Source of the DNA: Thalassiosira profunda
Lineage: Eukaryota; Bacillariophyta; Thalassiosirophyceae; Thalassiosirales; Thalassiosiraceae
NCBI GenBank assembly: GCA_036939355.1
Contig: JALLAP010002324.1
Span: 1 to 10,864 of the forward strand
Direction: 5' to 3'
Length of the DNA: 10,864 bases
Below, in pieces: positions 1 to 7,397 of the stretch. The notes beneath the pieces are model-generated. The model ran no database searches. It was not told the origin of the DNA and saw nothing but the letters and a program-made list of their open reading frames with translations. How positions within the stretch are numbered: position 1 is the stretch's first letter; each line of letters opens with the position of its first letter. A program made the position numbers and the translations under genes.

Positions 1-47
1 GGCAGGAGCGCGGCCAGGAGGAGGGCGAAGAGGAGGGTGGGCGTCAT
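1..47 (-). CDS. 5' end of a divergent gene; secreted or membrane protein (partial)
   Basis: Read on the minus strand from the ATG at 47, the frame gives MTPTLLFALLLAALL before it leaves the window. A short polar start followed by an unbroken Leu/Ala-rich hydrophobic run is what an ER signal peptide looks like. Only about 15 codons are visible, so the product cannot be named. The ATG lies 348 bp from the ATG of the plus-strand carboxypeptidase, so the two genes are divergent and would share the spacer. It fits the alternating orientation of all the other genes here. The alternative is that this is a chance short open stretch in GC-rich DNA. Confidence is moderate to low because only 47 bases are available. 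Confidence 0.45.
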   Translation of the reverse strand, partial: MTPTLLFALLLAALL

Positions 48-395
48 GGTGGGCGCGGAGAGAGCAATGGGCAAATCGGCAGTTTTGAAAGAGTGCAGAG
101 TGCTGCACAGCAAAGGGGTCGGTGCCCTAGTTTGTGATAAATCAAGAGGATAGAAAAAGTCCCTCAGGTAAATATCTAAGGTTACCTCACAGCTATTAGA
201 TACGTCGCAACGAAATGACTACTATTTACTGACCTGGGGTGAGTATTCTACTTGCAGAAAGATTGGATCTTTTCAGCCCCCCAGCACAAGCACAAGAGCG
301 AGGAGCGAGGGAGCGAGCGAGCGAGCGCGCGAGAGGCAACCCGCCCCCAGCCGAGGCAGGGAGGCAGGAGGCAGAAGAACCCACGCCCCCCCAAG
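48..395. promoter_or_regulatory. Divergent spacer, promoter region and 5' UTRs
   Basis: This stretch lies between the minus-strand start at 47 and the plus-strand start at 396. The left two thirds are relatively AT-richer than the flanking coding sequence. The right end is purine-rich with a GAGC microsatellite, and probably belongs to the 5' UTR of the carboxypeptidase gene. I see no convincing TATA box or conserved motif. The frame upstream of 396 is open back to an in-frame ATG at 252, but that peptide is highly charged and low in complexity, and it would bury the signal peptide. Confidence 0.5.
296..334. repeat. GAGC/GCGA microsatellite
   Basis: The sequence is built from imperfect GAGC units (gagcgaggagcgagggagcg and onward, then gcgagcgagcgcgcgag). 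It sits in the probable 5' leader of the carboxypeptidase gene, 62 to 100 bases before its ATG. Such tracts vary in length by replication slippage. No function can be inferred. Confidence 0.75.
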
Positions 396-3135
396 ATGGC
401 GCCGCTGCAATTCCTCGCCGCGGCAATGGCCGCGCCTCTAGCTGTGGCGGCGGCAGCCTCCCAAGCGGGGCCGCAGACGCCTCGCATGCCACCCCCTCTC
501 CGCCCCCCAGAAAACGCCGTTGCAGGAGGCGAAGCTGCGTCCACATCCAACAGCCCCGACCGCCGTCTGGACCACGAGAAGGAGGATCGGTACGAGATCC
601 TCCCCTCCGCGGCAATATTGGAGCGGATGCAAAAATTGGTGGCGGATTATCCGACCTTCGCGACGCTGACGACGACGCAGGAGTGGTTTGGGCTGCCGAG
701 AGCGGGTGAGTGTTTTCACCGAGCATCGAGCAGAGCAGTGAGCAGTGCCAATGTCGCCTGCGACCGATTGAGGGCAGTGAAAGAGAGCTTGGTAATTGAT
801 GTCGGGTCAATTCAGTTGCGGTGATCACTATTTCACTTGTTGTATGTACTGTCTTTGAGAGTTGGACACATGATGTGCAATGGGCTGATTGCAACAAGAT
901 ATTGCAAGTTTGCTCACCATTTCCATTTGCAATTCAGGAAGCGACGCTGACTGCGCCTTCGATAGCAACTACAAGGTCAGCGGCAAGGGATGCAACAACT
1001 ACGTCCTGATTCTCCAGGACAAGGAGGCCTACCCGAATGATCCTGATGTGCAACTGTCTGACGATGCAGACTATTTCCTCAATCAGAATGACGGGTGGTT
1101 CAAAGATGGAACCGACAGGAGCGGGTGGAAGTACATTCCAGATGTGTTCCTGTCCGGGGCGGTGCACGGCAACGAGCGCGTGGGCCCCACGTCGCTGTTG
1201 GAAATGGCCGAGCTGTTAGTGGAGGCTGCGTACTGCGAGTCGTTGCCTCGGATGCGGTACCGACCCAGCACTGCAACACCATCGGACGGCGAGGAGAACA
1301 AAAAGTGGGAGCAGGAGCTTATGGCTGCCAAAATGTGCCGCCAATCCCTGGAAACGAACAAGGGGATTCCATCCCACCACCGCAAATGGCTGGCCCGACT
1401 GGTGGCGACGCGCCGGACCGTCATCATCCCCACCGCCAACGCGCAGGGCTACAGCGTCGACAAACGAGAGGAGGTCGGCATCGATCCCAACCGCGACTTT
1501 CCTTTCGACGTCGAGAACGCCGCCGACTGCATGCAGACGACGGCGGGGCGGAGCATCAACGAATTGTTCCGGAGCCACCTCTTCCCCATTGGTCTTACAT
1601 TCCACGGGGGCATGGAGGTGATTGGCTACGAGTGGGGCGCGCCCACGTATCTGAACAAAGACGCACCTGACTTCAATGCGCAGAACGCCATTGCGGGAGC
1701 CTACTCGCGGTACGCCGGGGGATTCTCGGGCCACCAGGCATACGACTTTGGAACGATGAACGACAAGGTGTATTACGTCCGGGGCGGGATGGAAGACTGG
1801 GCCTTTGCCGGGTCGTGGGATCCGGAGCGCGTGATAGAATGTCAGCCGACCACCTTTGGGGGATATCCCGCGGAAAAGACACGTTATAACAACTCGACGC
1901 TTAGAGCGTTCAATATGTTGGTTGAGACGAGCTACCCCAAGGCTCCTGAGAGGAACGAATTGGGGAAGCGAGGCGATCCCCTGTTGAGCGGCGGTGGCGA
2001 TGGCAATGGTCACATCGCGAGGAACATCCGTCTGGCGCTGTTGGGAATCGACATCGTTGAGCCCTACGTGTCGATTCGCGGCGTTGACGGGCTGGAGCTG
2101 GAGGACGATGTGGTTCCGGGGGTCAATCTGCGACAGTACGCTGGAGGTTCGCACTTTGAGAACTCGATGATCGTCTGGGCGCCAGAACGATTTACACGCA
2201 AAAAGACAATCTCTTGGACAGTGGGTGGTGCATTCGACATTGACGCAACAGAGCTGATCGTCGGCCCTTGGAATGCGCTGCCACTCAACCTGGCAGACGC
2301 CAACGACGGGACCTACCCATCCCAGGAAATGATTGATTCCATTGACGGCTTGGAGGAATTCGTAGTGATGAGTCCTTCCAACGTTGAGACGAAACGCGGC
2401 TCTGTGGAGGGAAGGTCAAGGTGGCACCCAGATGGGCCGCATCCAGCACCCGAGGCCGCCATCGATCCCACGTTCGAAGCAACAATCGATCTGTCAGACT
2501 ATTTTTCCGAGACTGTTATTGTTGTCGTCGCCAGGGCAAAGATCGATAAGGGCTGGCTCGAACCGGCGAAGAACGTCGGTCCGGAGGGAACGGGACCAAC
2601 CAGCCACATTGTGAACGCGCGTAGGAACCCTTCCTACTTTGCCACAAACGGTGGCAAGGTCATTCGCGGAAAGCAAGACGACTGGTGGTACTCGCGGCCA
2701 GTCACTATCGTCAGGGGAGTGACGGAGGTGAAAGTCCTTGCAGAGGCCGAGTCTGACGGCGCCCCAATGAAAAAGGACGACGACGGTCGAGTCTTGGCCA
2801 TACACATCAACTCTCGCGGAGCCTACCTTCCACGCACCATGCTGACCGTGTCCCGCCCGGAGCCCAGAAATAGGACCGCGAACAGAACTGTTGCGCCAAC
2901 GAAGCAGAGCATTCCGTGGCTGCTGGGGGCATGTGGCGTTGCTCTCATCATCGTATTGGTTGTTACCCTTGTAAGGAGAAGGCGACGACGGTACGCACAC
3001 AGAAAGAGAGTTGAGCAGATGGTGGAGGACGAAGAGGGTGCTTTCACTATCGGATCGGTCTACCACGATGATCCAGAGGACGCGGAGGCCGGTGGCTATC
3101 CTGAAGAGGAAGACAGCAGTATCGAGATCTCATAG
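396..3135 (+). CDS. Membrane-anchored M14-family zinc carboxypeptidase (two exons)
   Basis: The exons are 396-705 and 938-3135, giving 835 aa. The product is predicted to remove C-terminal amino acids from peptides, outside the cell or in the secretory lumen. Residues 1-25 from the ATG at 396 form a signal peptide (MAPLQFLAAA, then Ala-rich), which decides the start. The peptidase domain covers about 105-440. It shows the zinc site HGNE (H180, E183), the DPNRDFP motif (N288, R289), the third ligand in TFHGG (H326), and the candidate general-base Glu in LVETS (E433). Residues 441-760 form a long, probably beta-rich extension that I cannot assign. The usual transthyretin-like domain of the CPD/CPN group is not obvious in it. 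A single membrane span (about 761-782) is followed by RRRRRR and an acidic cytoplasmic tail, so the protein is type I. NXS/T sequons at 421, 422, 748 and 752 suit a lumenal domain. Substrate preference (basic or neutral residues) cannot be read from the sequence. The family assignment is firm; the subfamily is not. Confidence 0.9.
706..937 (+). other. Intron of the M14 carboxypeptidase gene
   Basis: The donor is GTGAGT at 706 and the acceptor is TTTGCAATTCAG ending at 937, giving 232 nt in phase 1. Joining G (705) to GA (938) makes a Gly codon and continues as SDADCAFD in the frame that encodes the peptidase domain. The length is not a multiple of three, so retention would break the frame. 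It is more than three times longer than the other two introns in the window. Confidence 0.85.
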
Positions 3136-3258
3136 CTTACCGCTCAAGTGAGCATGTCATTACAGGTTCGTAGCTAGCAAGTGCACCCGTATGACCCACA
3201 TCGTTCGGCTGCGTTTCACCCTGAAAACTCACATTCCGATCTTGCGTTTCATCCGTCA
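3136..3258. other. Convergent spacer, 3' ends of two genes
   Basis: Only 123 bp separate the stop codon of the carboxypeptidase gene (+) from that of the unrecognised minus-strand gene. Both 3' UTRs and polyadenylation sites must fall here or overlap, so antisense overlap of the mature transcripts is likely. I see no canonical AATAAA and no other gene. Confidence 0.6.
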
Positions 3259-5094
3259 TCAGTCATGAATGGCCTCAAAAAGACCGGCAATGTACTCGTC
3301 GTTCGTTTGACCGTCGTCCGATGCTGGCCCTTCTTCCGATGCAGCTGTCGCAATTTCCGCGCTATCCTCAGTGGCAACATATTCCTCTCCCCTTTCAGCG
3401 CAATACTGCTCCAGCCTCGCCCTCTTACTCTTCCGCCCCTCTTTTGTTTTCCTCGCCATGATGCAATCCACCCCTTCTTCATATCGGCCCAAATCGATTC
3501 CTTCCCTCAACAGAGCCTTCAGCCGCCAATCCCAAGTCCCTCGCTCGCCGACTGCTTCTTTGGACAGTTCCAAAACGTAGTTGTATGTGGTCTTGTGTTC
3601 TCCTCTAGGCGGAACGAGCACCATCGACAGGTCATCTTCGAACTCGTGCACGTTGTCCTCGTCCGCCTGGCATTCCCTGACTACAGCGAGATGGCCCAGA
3701 AAGAGATCCACGAGATACGCGTACGAAGCACTGCACTCCTCTTTCCTCAGTCCTAGCAACTCGATGGCGTATTCCACTGGGAGCATCGACTCGTCCATCG
3801 CTGCACTAAGGAACTCCTCGGCGGTCTTGCATCGTTCTTGGATGTCTTTCTGTGTCTTCTTCCATGTATCACGGATCGCCGCTTCGTGCGTCGACCAGCA
3901 GTTCTTACCACCCTTACTGCATGCAGCGAAGGCGGCCTCTTCCCTCGCGATGCGCTCTTCCTCCGTCTCGTCTCCGACGGACCTTCTGTCGTAGTACGCC
4001 TCGCAATCTTCGATCGTCGGGGCGACGGCAGTATCCCCGAACGGGAAATCGGCGAGGAAGAGGGCCAGGTGCTCGGCGTTTCTCCGTCGCATTTCTCGAG
4101 TGTACAGAGCACTTTTCATCCAACGGAGGGTGTATTCGGGGTGCGGGCAGTTGAGAACTCTGAGGACGTCGTTCTCCAGAACGTCGTGGTCGTGGTCGCA
4201 GCCGTGAGCTCGTGCGCCGCCATGGATGAACTGCATGTTTCGGAGACAGGCGTGCAGTAGGATCATGGACTCGCCCGTCTCGGCCACGGTGTACGCCACG
4301 TGGGGCCCGAGATTGATGAGGACGTACACGGCCGGGAAGAAGAGCTTGCACTCTTCCTCCGACAGCTCGGGGACCAGCTTGGCGGCCAACGATTCGAGCT
4401 GTTTCTTCATCGTCGGCCATTTGTTGCCCGACTTGTCTGCTTTGGTCGACTTGCAACAGATCACGCTGGCATCGTTGAGGTCCATGCACTAATAGACAAA
4501 GTGTTAGATCAAATTCCACCTGATGGTATCAGCAAACAGGTAACGACGACTTACCTCTAGAAAGATTGCGGCTGCCATGTCCGTGCTGAAATCCTTATCG
4601 TCGGGCGTGCCCGCCTCGAGGCAGACGGAACGGTTCGTGTGCCTCAGATTGTACGAAATACTCGAATTGCCCACGTCCAACTTGTCTCCGGGCTCAAGGC
4701 CGCACTTGTACTGGATGCTCTTGTTGACCGCAAAGCCGAACGTGGTCTGGTGCCGCTTCTTCGAGAGGGACTGGCCCGTGTTGACAATGTTGACGTCCTC
4801 TCCAACTCGTTTGACGGCTTTCGTGAGGAGGTTCTTGGCTGCATCGCGGCGCCGTTTGATTTCGGCGCCTTGTCCGGGCTGGAGGACGACGTCGTGCTCA
4901 AGGTAGCCGAAGATGCTGTAGAGCCCGTTAGTCAGAGATTTGCCGAAGGTATTGAACTTCTTGATGAGCTGAAGCACGCCCGGCCCTACAAAGCAGCGGG
5001 AGACGATACGCCCACGACTGATTTCGGGAGCGGCGCCGCCTATATCAGGAGCGCCGCCGCTCCGTCCCCGTCCACGCCCTTGCGCCCGCGCCAT
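3259..5094 (-). CDS. Unrecognised 589-aa protein with Cys/His cluster (two exons)
   Basis: The exons on the minus strand are 5094-4555 (180 codons) and 4488-3259 (409 codons plus stop). I do not recognise the family. The N-terminus has an RG-rich stretch (RGRGRSGG, residues 7-14), like RNA-binding RGG boxes. Residues 30-180 look globular, with a basic segment at 80-95. Exon 2 is mostly alpha-helical in character. It has a Cys/His-rich segment at 261-296 that includes HGGARAHGCDHDHD (269-282) and then C294 and H296, which could bind metal. A charged segment at 353-366 could be a short coiled coil. A basic run GRKSKRARLE at 531-540 resembles a nuclear localisation signal and precedes an acidic tail. 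There is no signal peptide. The start at 5094 is chosen because the frame upstream is low in complexity and lies in the promoter spacer. A nuclear or RNA-associated role is inference from composition only. Confidence 0.75.
4489..4554 (-). other. Intron of the unrecognised minus-strand gene
   Basis: On the minus strand the donor is GAG|GTAAGT (first intron base 4554) and the acceptor is TTTGTCTATTAG (last intron base 4489), giving 66 nt in phase 0. The splice joins IFLE to CMDLND. Retention keeps the frame for 16 codons and then reaches TAA, so an unspliced message would be truncated. Both exons are long and open up to these sites. Confidence 0.88.
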
Positions 5095-5539
5095 TGCAAA
5101 AGAAGATGAATGGGCGGTAGGGCGGCGACTACTCCTTTGATGCACAAGAGTGCACAAGATGTGCACAAGATATGCACAAGGCTGAATGTGTGCGCTTGCT
5201 TGCTTGCTTTTCCTCGTCTTGCTTGGCTCCTGTGGGCGAGCGCTCATCGAGTGTTTCAAAGCAACGGCTTTTGCACATACTTGGGAATCCACAGAGGTGC
5301 GGAAAACCCAAACGGCCAGCCTCTCGAGCCGTCGCCAACGGTCCGTTACGTAGAAAAAATGGCGTCGGAATCCCCTACCTTTTAGCCCACGACTGCTTCC
5401 AGCTCCTCGTTTGAAACGGCTCTCTGTGCAGGATTGGTTGGAGTTGACACGGCGGTCGCCCCCTTGCTTTAGCAGCACGAGGCTAGATCTCACAATTCGG
5501 CAAGTCTATCTTTTCACAACACCGCCGCCCATCACAACC
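5095..5539. promoter_or_regulatory. Divergent spacer between the two unrecognised genes
   Basis: This 445-bp region separates the starts of the minus-strand gene (5094) and the plus-strand gene (5540), so it must carry both promoters. It contains four phased TGCACAAG units at 5141-5180 and a GCTT microsatellite at 5194-5209. The side next to 5540 (ccgcccatcacaacc) reads like a 5' leader with a purine at -3 of the ATG (acaaccATG). Short open frames run through it on both strands, but none looks like a protein. Confidence 0.55.
5141..5180. repeat. Four helically phased TGCACAAG repeats
   Basis: TGCACAAG occurs at 5141-5148, 5151-5158, 5162-5169 and 5173-5180, with spacings of 10, 11 and 11 bp. 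On the minus strand it reads CTTGTGCA. The array sits 47 to 86 bp upstream of the minus-strand ATG at 5094, where a core promoter or 5' leader would be. All units would face the same side of the DNA helix. It could be a multimerised factor site or a degenerate minisatellite. Confidence 0.8.
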
Positions 5540-7019
5540 ATGATGAGCGTGCGCCTTGCATGCAAGGCCGGCCGCCAGCTCGGCGGCGCGGCGCCGCACT
5601 TCTCTCGTTCCACGGCCGCGGCCGCTGCCAGCGGAGCGGCAGCGGCTGTTCCCAGCGTCGTTGCCGCGGCGGCGGGGACACGACTGGTTCTTCCTTTTGC
5701 CTTGAACAGCGCGGCTCCATTCAGCGTCGCTGCCATCACCGGCGAGCGCCCGTCCCTCGGCCCGGCCGGGCCTGGCCACACGACCAACTGCTCGCCATCG
5801 TCTCTGTTTGTGGGCGCGATCGCCGCTCTCCTCTCGACCACCCTCGCCACGAGCGGCGGCGTGGCGTCCTGCGAGGGCCCCGATTCGAAGCCCAAGAGCT
5901 TGGAGTTGAAGCCCAAGAAAGACTGGCCGAAGACGACGGCCGTCAAACTTTGGAAGAAGAAGCGTGCGGGGACGCTCGGGGACTCTTGGCCTACGTCCAA
6001 ACGCGAGCTAGAGGCGTACGCCAAGAAGCATGGTGGTGTCATCAACAGCTACAGGGAGTTCGACGGCGTTCTCCTGAGTGTGATGAGCCACGCCGCTCTG
6101 CAGAAGAACTTCGAAAAGCTCACCACTCCTCAGATCTGGAGCGCGCTCCTCGGGAATGGCTGGAAGCAGACCGGCAAGAAGGACGAGGTGAAGCAGCGGC
6201 TTCGCGGGTGCCTCGACGGGACCAACATCGGTGAGTTCCTCATCTTACATCTCTCACCAGATTCAGAGTCTCTATCTCACGTCTACTTGTATCTCAGTCT
6301 ATGGCTACTCCGAAGGCGACCGGTCCAAATTCCAGAAGGCCAAAGTTGCGACCATGAAAGCTGATGGCGTCCCAATCACCAAGACGCACAAGGCGTGGTG
6401 CGATATGCATGGTGGCTCTTACTGGTACCGGATCTGCCAGTATTCGATGAAGAACAAAGCCGTGGCGATCGTGCCGGGGCACCTCATCGTCAACGGAGGG
6501 GCCGCCAACCCTAACAAGCCGAAGGAGTCCAACTTTGCAAAGCTGGCGCGCCTCCTGAAGTGCCCTGTCGGGAACACAGCCCCAGCCTCCACGCTGAAGG
6601 AACGACTGATGGCGCCTCGAGGCGCAGGCCTCACATTGCACCCCAACTCCAAGGAGTTCGATGGCCAGGCGTATGGAAAAGAGACCAACCTCCGCTTCAA
6701 CAGCGTAGCATCTGGCAAGAAGCGACATTGGAGCCACTACCCTCAGGTCTTCTCCCACCCACACATCCACCCGGACGCTCTCGACAAGGTCAAGTTCTAC
6801 GACATCGGACCGACCCCAAGTTGGAACAGGCACCATGGTACTGCTGCTCTTGCTTCTGTTGGTGCTCGTGCGGCCGAGCCAGGACGTGCCCGGCGCTCGA
6901 AGAAGCGGGCTCGCGGCCCAGCGTCCAAGTCGAGCGCTCCCCCCGCAAAGAAGGCGAGGCGCCAGCGCAAGCGTTTTGGCGACGACGGTGATTCCGACGA
7001 TGAGCCCTTCTGCCCTTAG
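5540..7019 (+). CDS. Unrecognised 470-aa protein, mitochondrial-type N-terminus and basic tail (two exons)
   Basis: The exons are 5540-6230 and 6298-7019. I do not recognise the family. Residues 1-60 are rich in Arg, Ala and Ser with almost no acids (MMSVRLACKAGRQLGG), as in a mitochondrial presequence. A hydrophobic stretch at 88-110 ends in GGVASCEGP, the layout of a bipartite presequence for the inner membrane or intermembrane space. Residues 115-225 are Lys-rich. The segment TPQIWSALLGNGWKQTGKKDEVKQRL (196-221) has the spacing of a helix-turn-helix or SAP-like fold. Residues 232-412 hold many Trp, Cys and His, including HWSHYPQVFSHPHIHP (374-389). The tail (428-456) is strongly basic, with RRSKKRARG and KKARRQRKR, then ends acidic (DDGDSDDE). 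This tail looks like a bipartite NLS or a nucleic-acid-binding patch and conflicts with simple mitochondrial import. ATG codons at 5540 and 5543 are equally possible starts. Confidence 0.75.
6231..6297 (+). other. Intron of the 470-aa protein gene
   Basis: The donor is GTGAGT at 6231 and the acceptor is TTGTATCTCAG ending at 6297, giving 67 nt in phase 1. The junction codon is G|TC (Val), giving TNI-V-YGYSEGD. Using the alternative CACCAG at 6260 would put the downstream exon out of frame. Retention would shift the frame and end translation at 6364. Confidence 0.85.
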
Positions 7020-7397
7020 GGAGTCGAGCCAATACGATTTGCTTCTACGTTGCAACGTTGTTTGCCTCTTTGTTTGTCTGCGTAATTCTACTAGACCATG
7101 TGATTTCGTTGATATATCATATGTCCGAGAGTCTGACGACCCTATCTCTTCAAAGAGCTGGACATCGAGGATCGATTGGACTTTTGCAATGCAGGAGTTA
7201 CCTACGGGGAACGGCGGTGGAAGAGATGTGGGGAGGAAACCGATGCCCCACCGACGGCCGCTCCAACAGGCAGTACTGCGTCTTCTTCTTATGCACTCGG
7301 GGCCGGCACGGCGTCGCTTCTGCTTTGTCTGCATGTTTTGCACTCGTTGCGCGCTTGAAGCTTCCATAGTCCCAAGCTTCGTTATGATAACTGCAAT
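7020..7397. other. Convergent spacer, 3' UTRs
   Basis: These 378 bp lie between the stop codons of the 470-aa protein gene (+) and the purple acid phosphatase gene (-). The first part is T-rich with TTTGTTTGTCTG and GTTGATATATCATATG stretches, as expected of a 3' UTR on the plus strand. Open frames through it (for example 7058-7369 +) lack recognisable protein character. A small inverted repeat is noted separately. I see no RNA gene. Confidence 0.5.
7357..7380. repeat. Small inverted repeat in the convergent spacer
   Basis: GAAGCTT (7357-7363) and AAGCTTC (7374-7380) are perfect reverse complements separated by 10 bases. They could form a 7-bp hairpin in the 3' UTR of the phosphatase transcript, which ends just upstream at 7398. 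The stem is short, and such a match is not rare by chance. Confidence 0.45.

Noticed and set aside
239..276. Possible micro-intron in the carboxypeptidase 5' leader (GTGAGT at 239, CAG at 257 or 276)
   Set aside because: The length of 19-38 nt is too short for normal splicing and no reading frame depends on it.
252..395. 48-codon N-terminal extension of the carboxypeptidase from the ATG at 252
   Set aside because: It is Arg/Glu-rich microsatellite-encoded sequence and would bury the signal peptide that begins at 396.
1216..2154. 312-codon minus-strand open frame opposite the carboxypeptidase
   Set aside because: It lies entirely antisense to the conserved peptidase domain, with low-complexity His/Arg-rich translation. 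GC-rich coding DNA often leaves such shadow frames open.
5095..5493. Upstream extension of the 589-aa protein in the open frame to 5493
   Set aside because: It lacks recognisable protein character, crosses the phased repeats and microsatellite, and would consume nearly the whole divergent promoter.
6294..7367. 357-codon minus-strand open frame opposite the 470-aa protein gene
   Set aside because: The translation has no domain character and runs across the opposite gene's exon and 3' spacer. The plus-strand model has consistent splicing and composition.
7058..7369. 103-codon plus-strand frame in the convergent spacer
   Set aside because: It has no family resemblance, a poor start context, and lies in the expected 3' UTRs.
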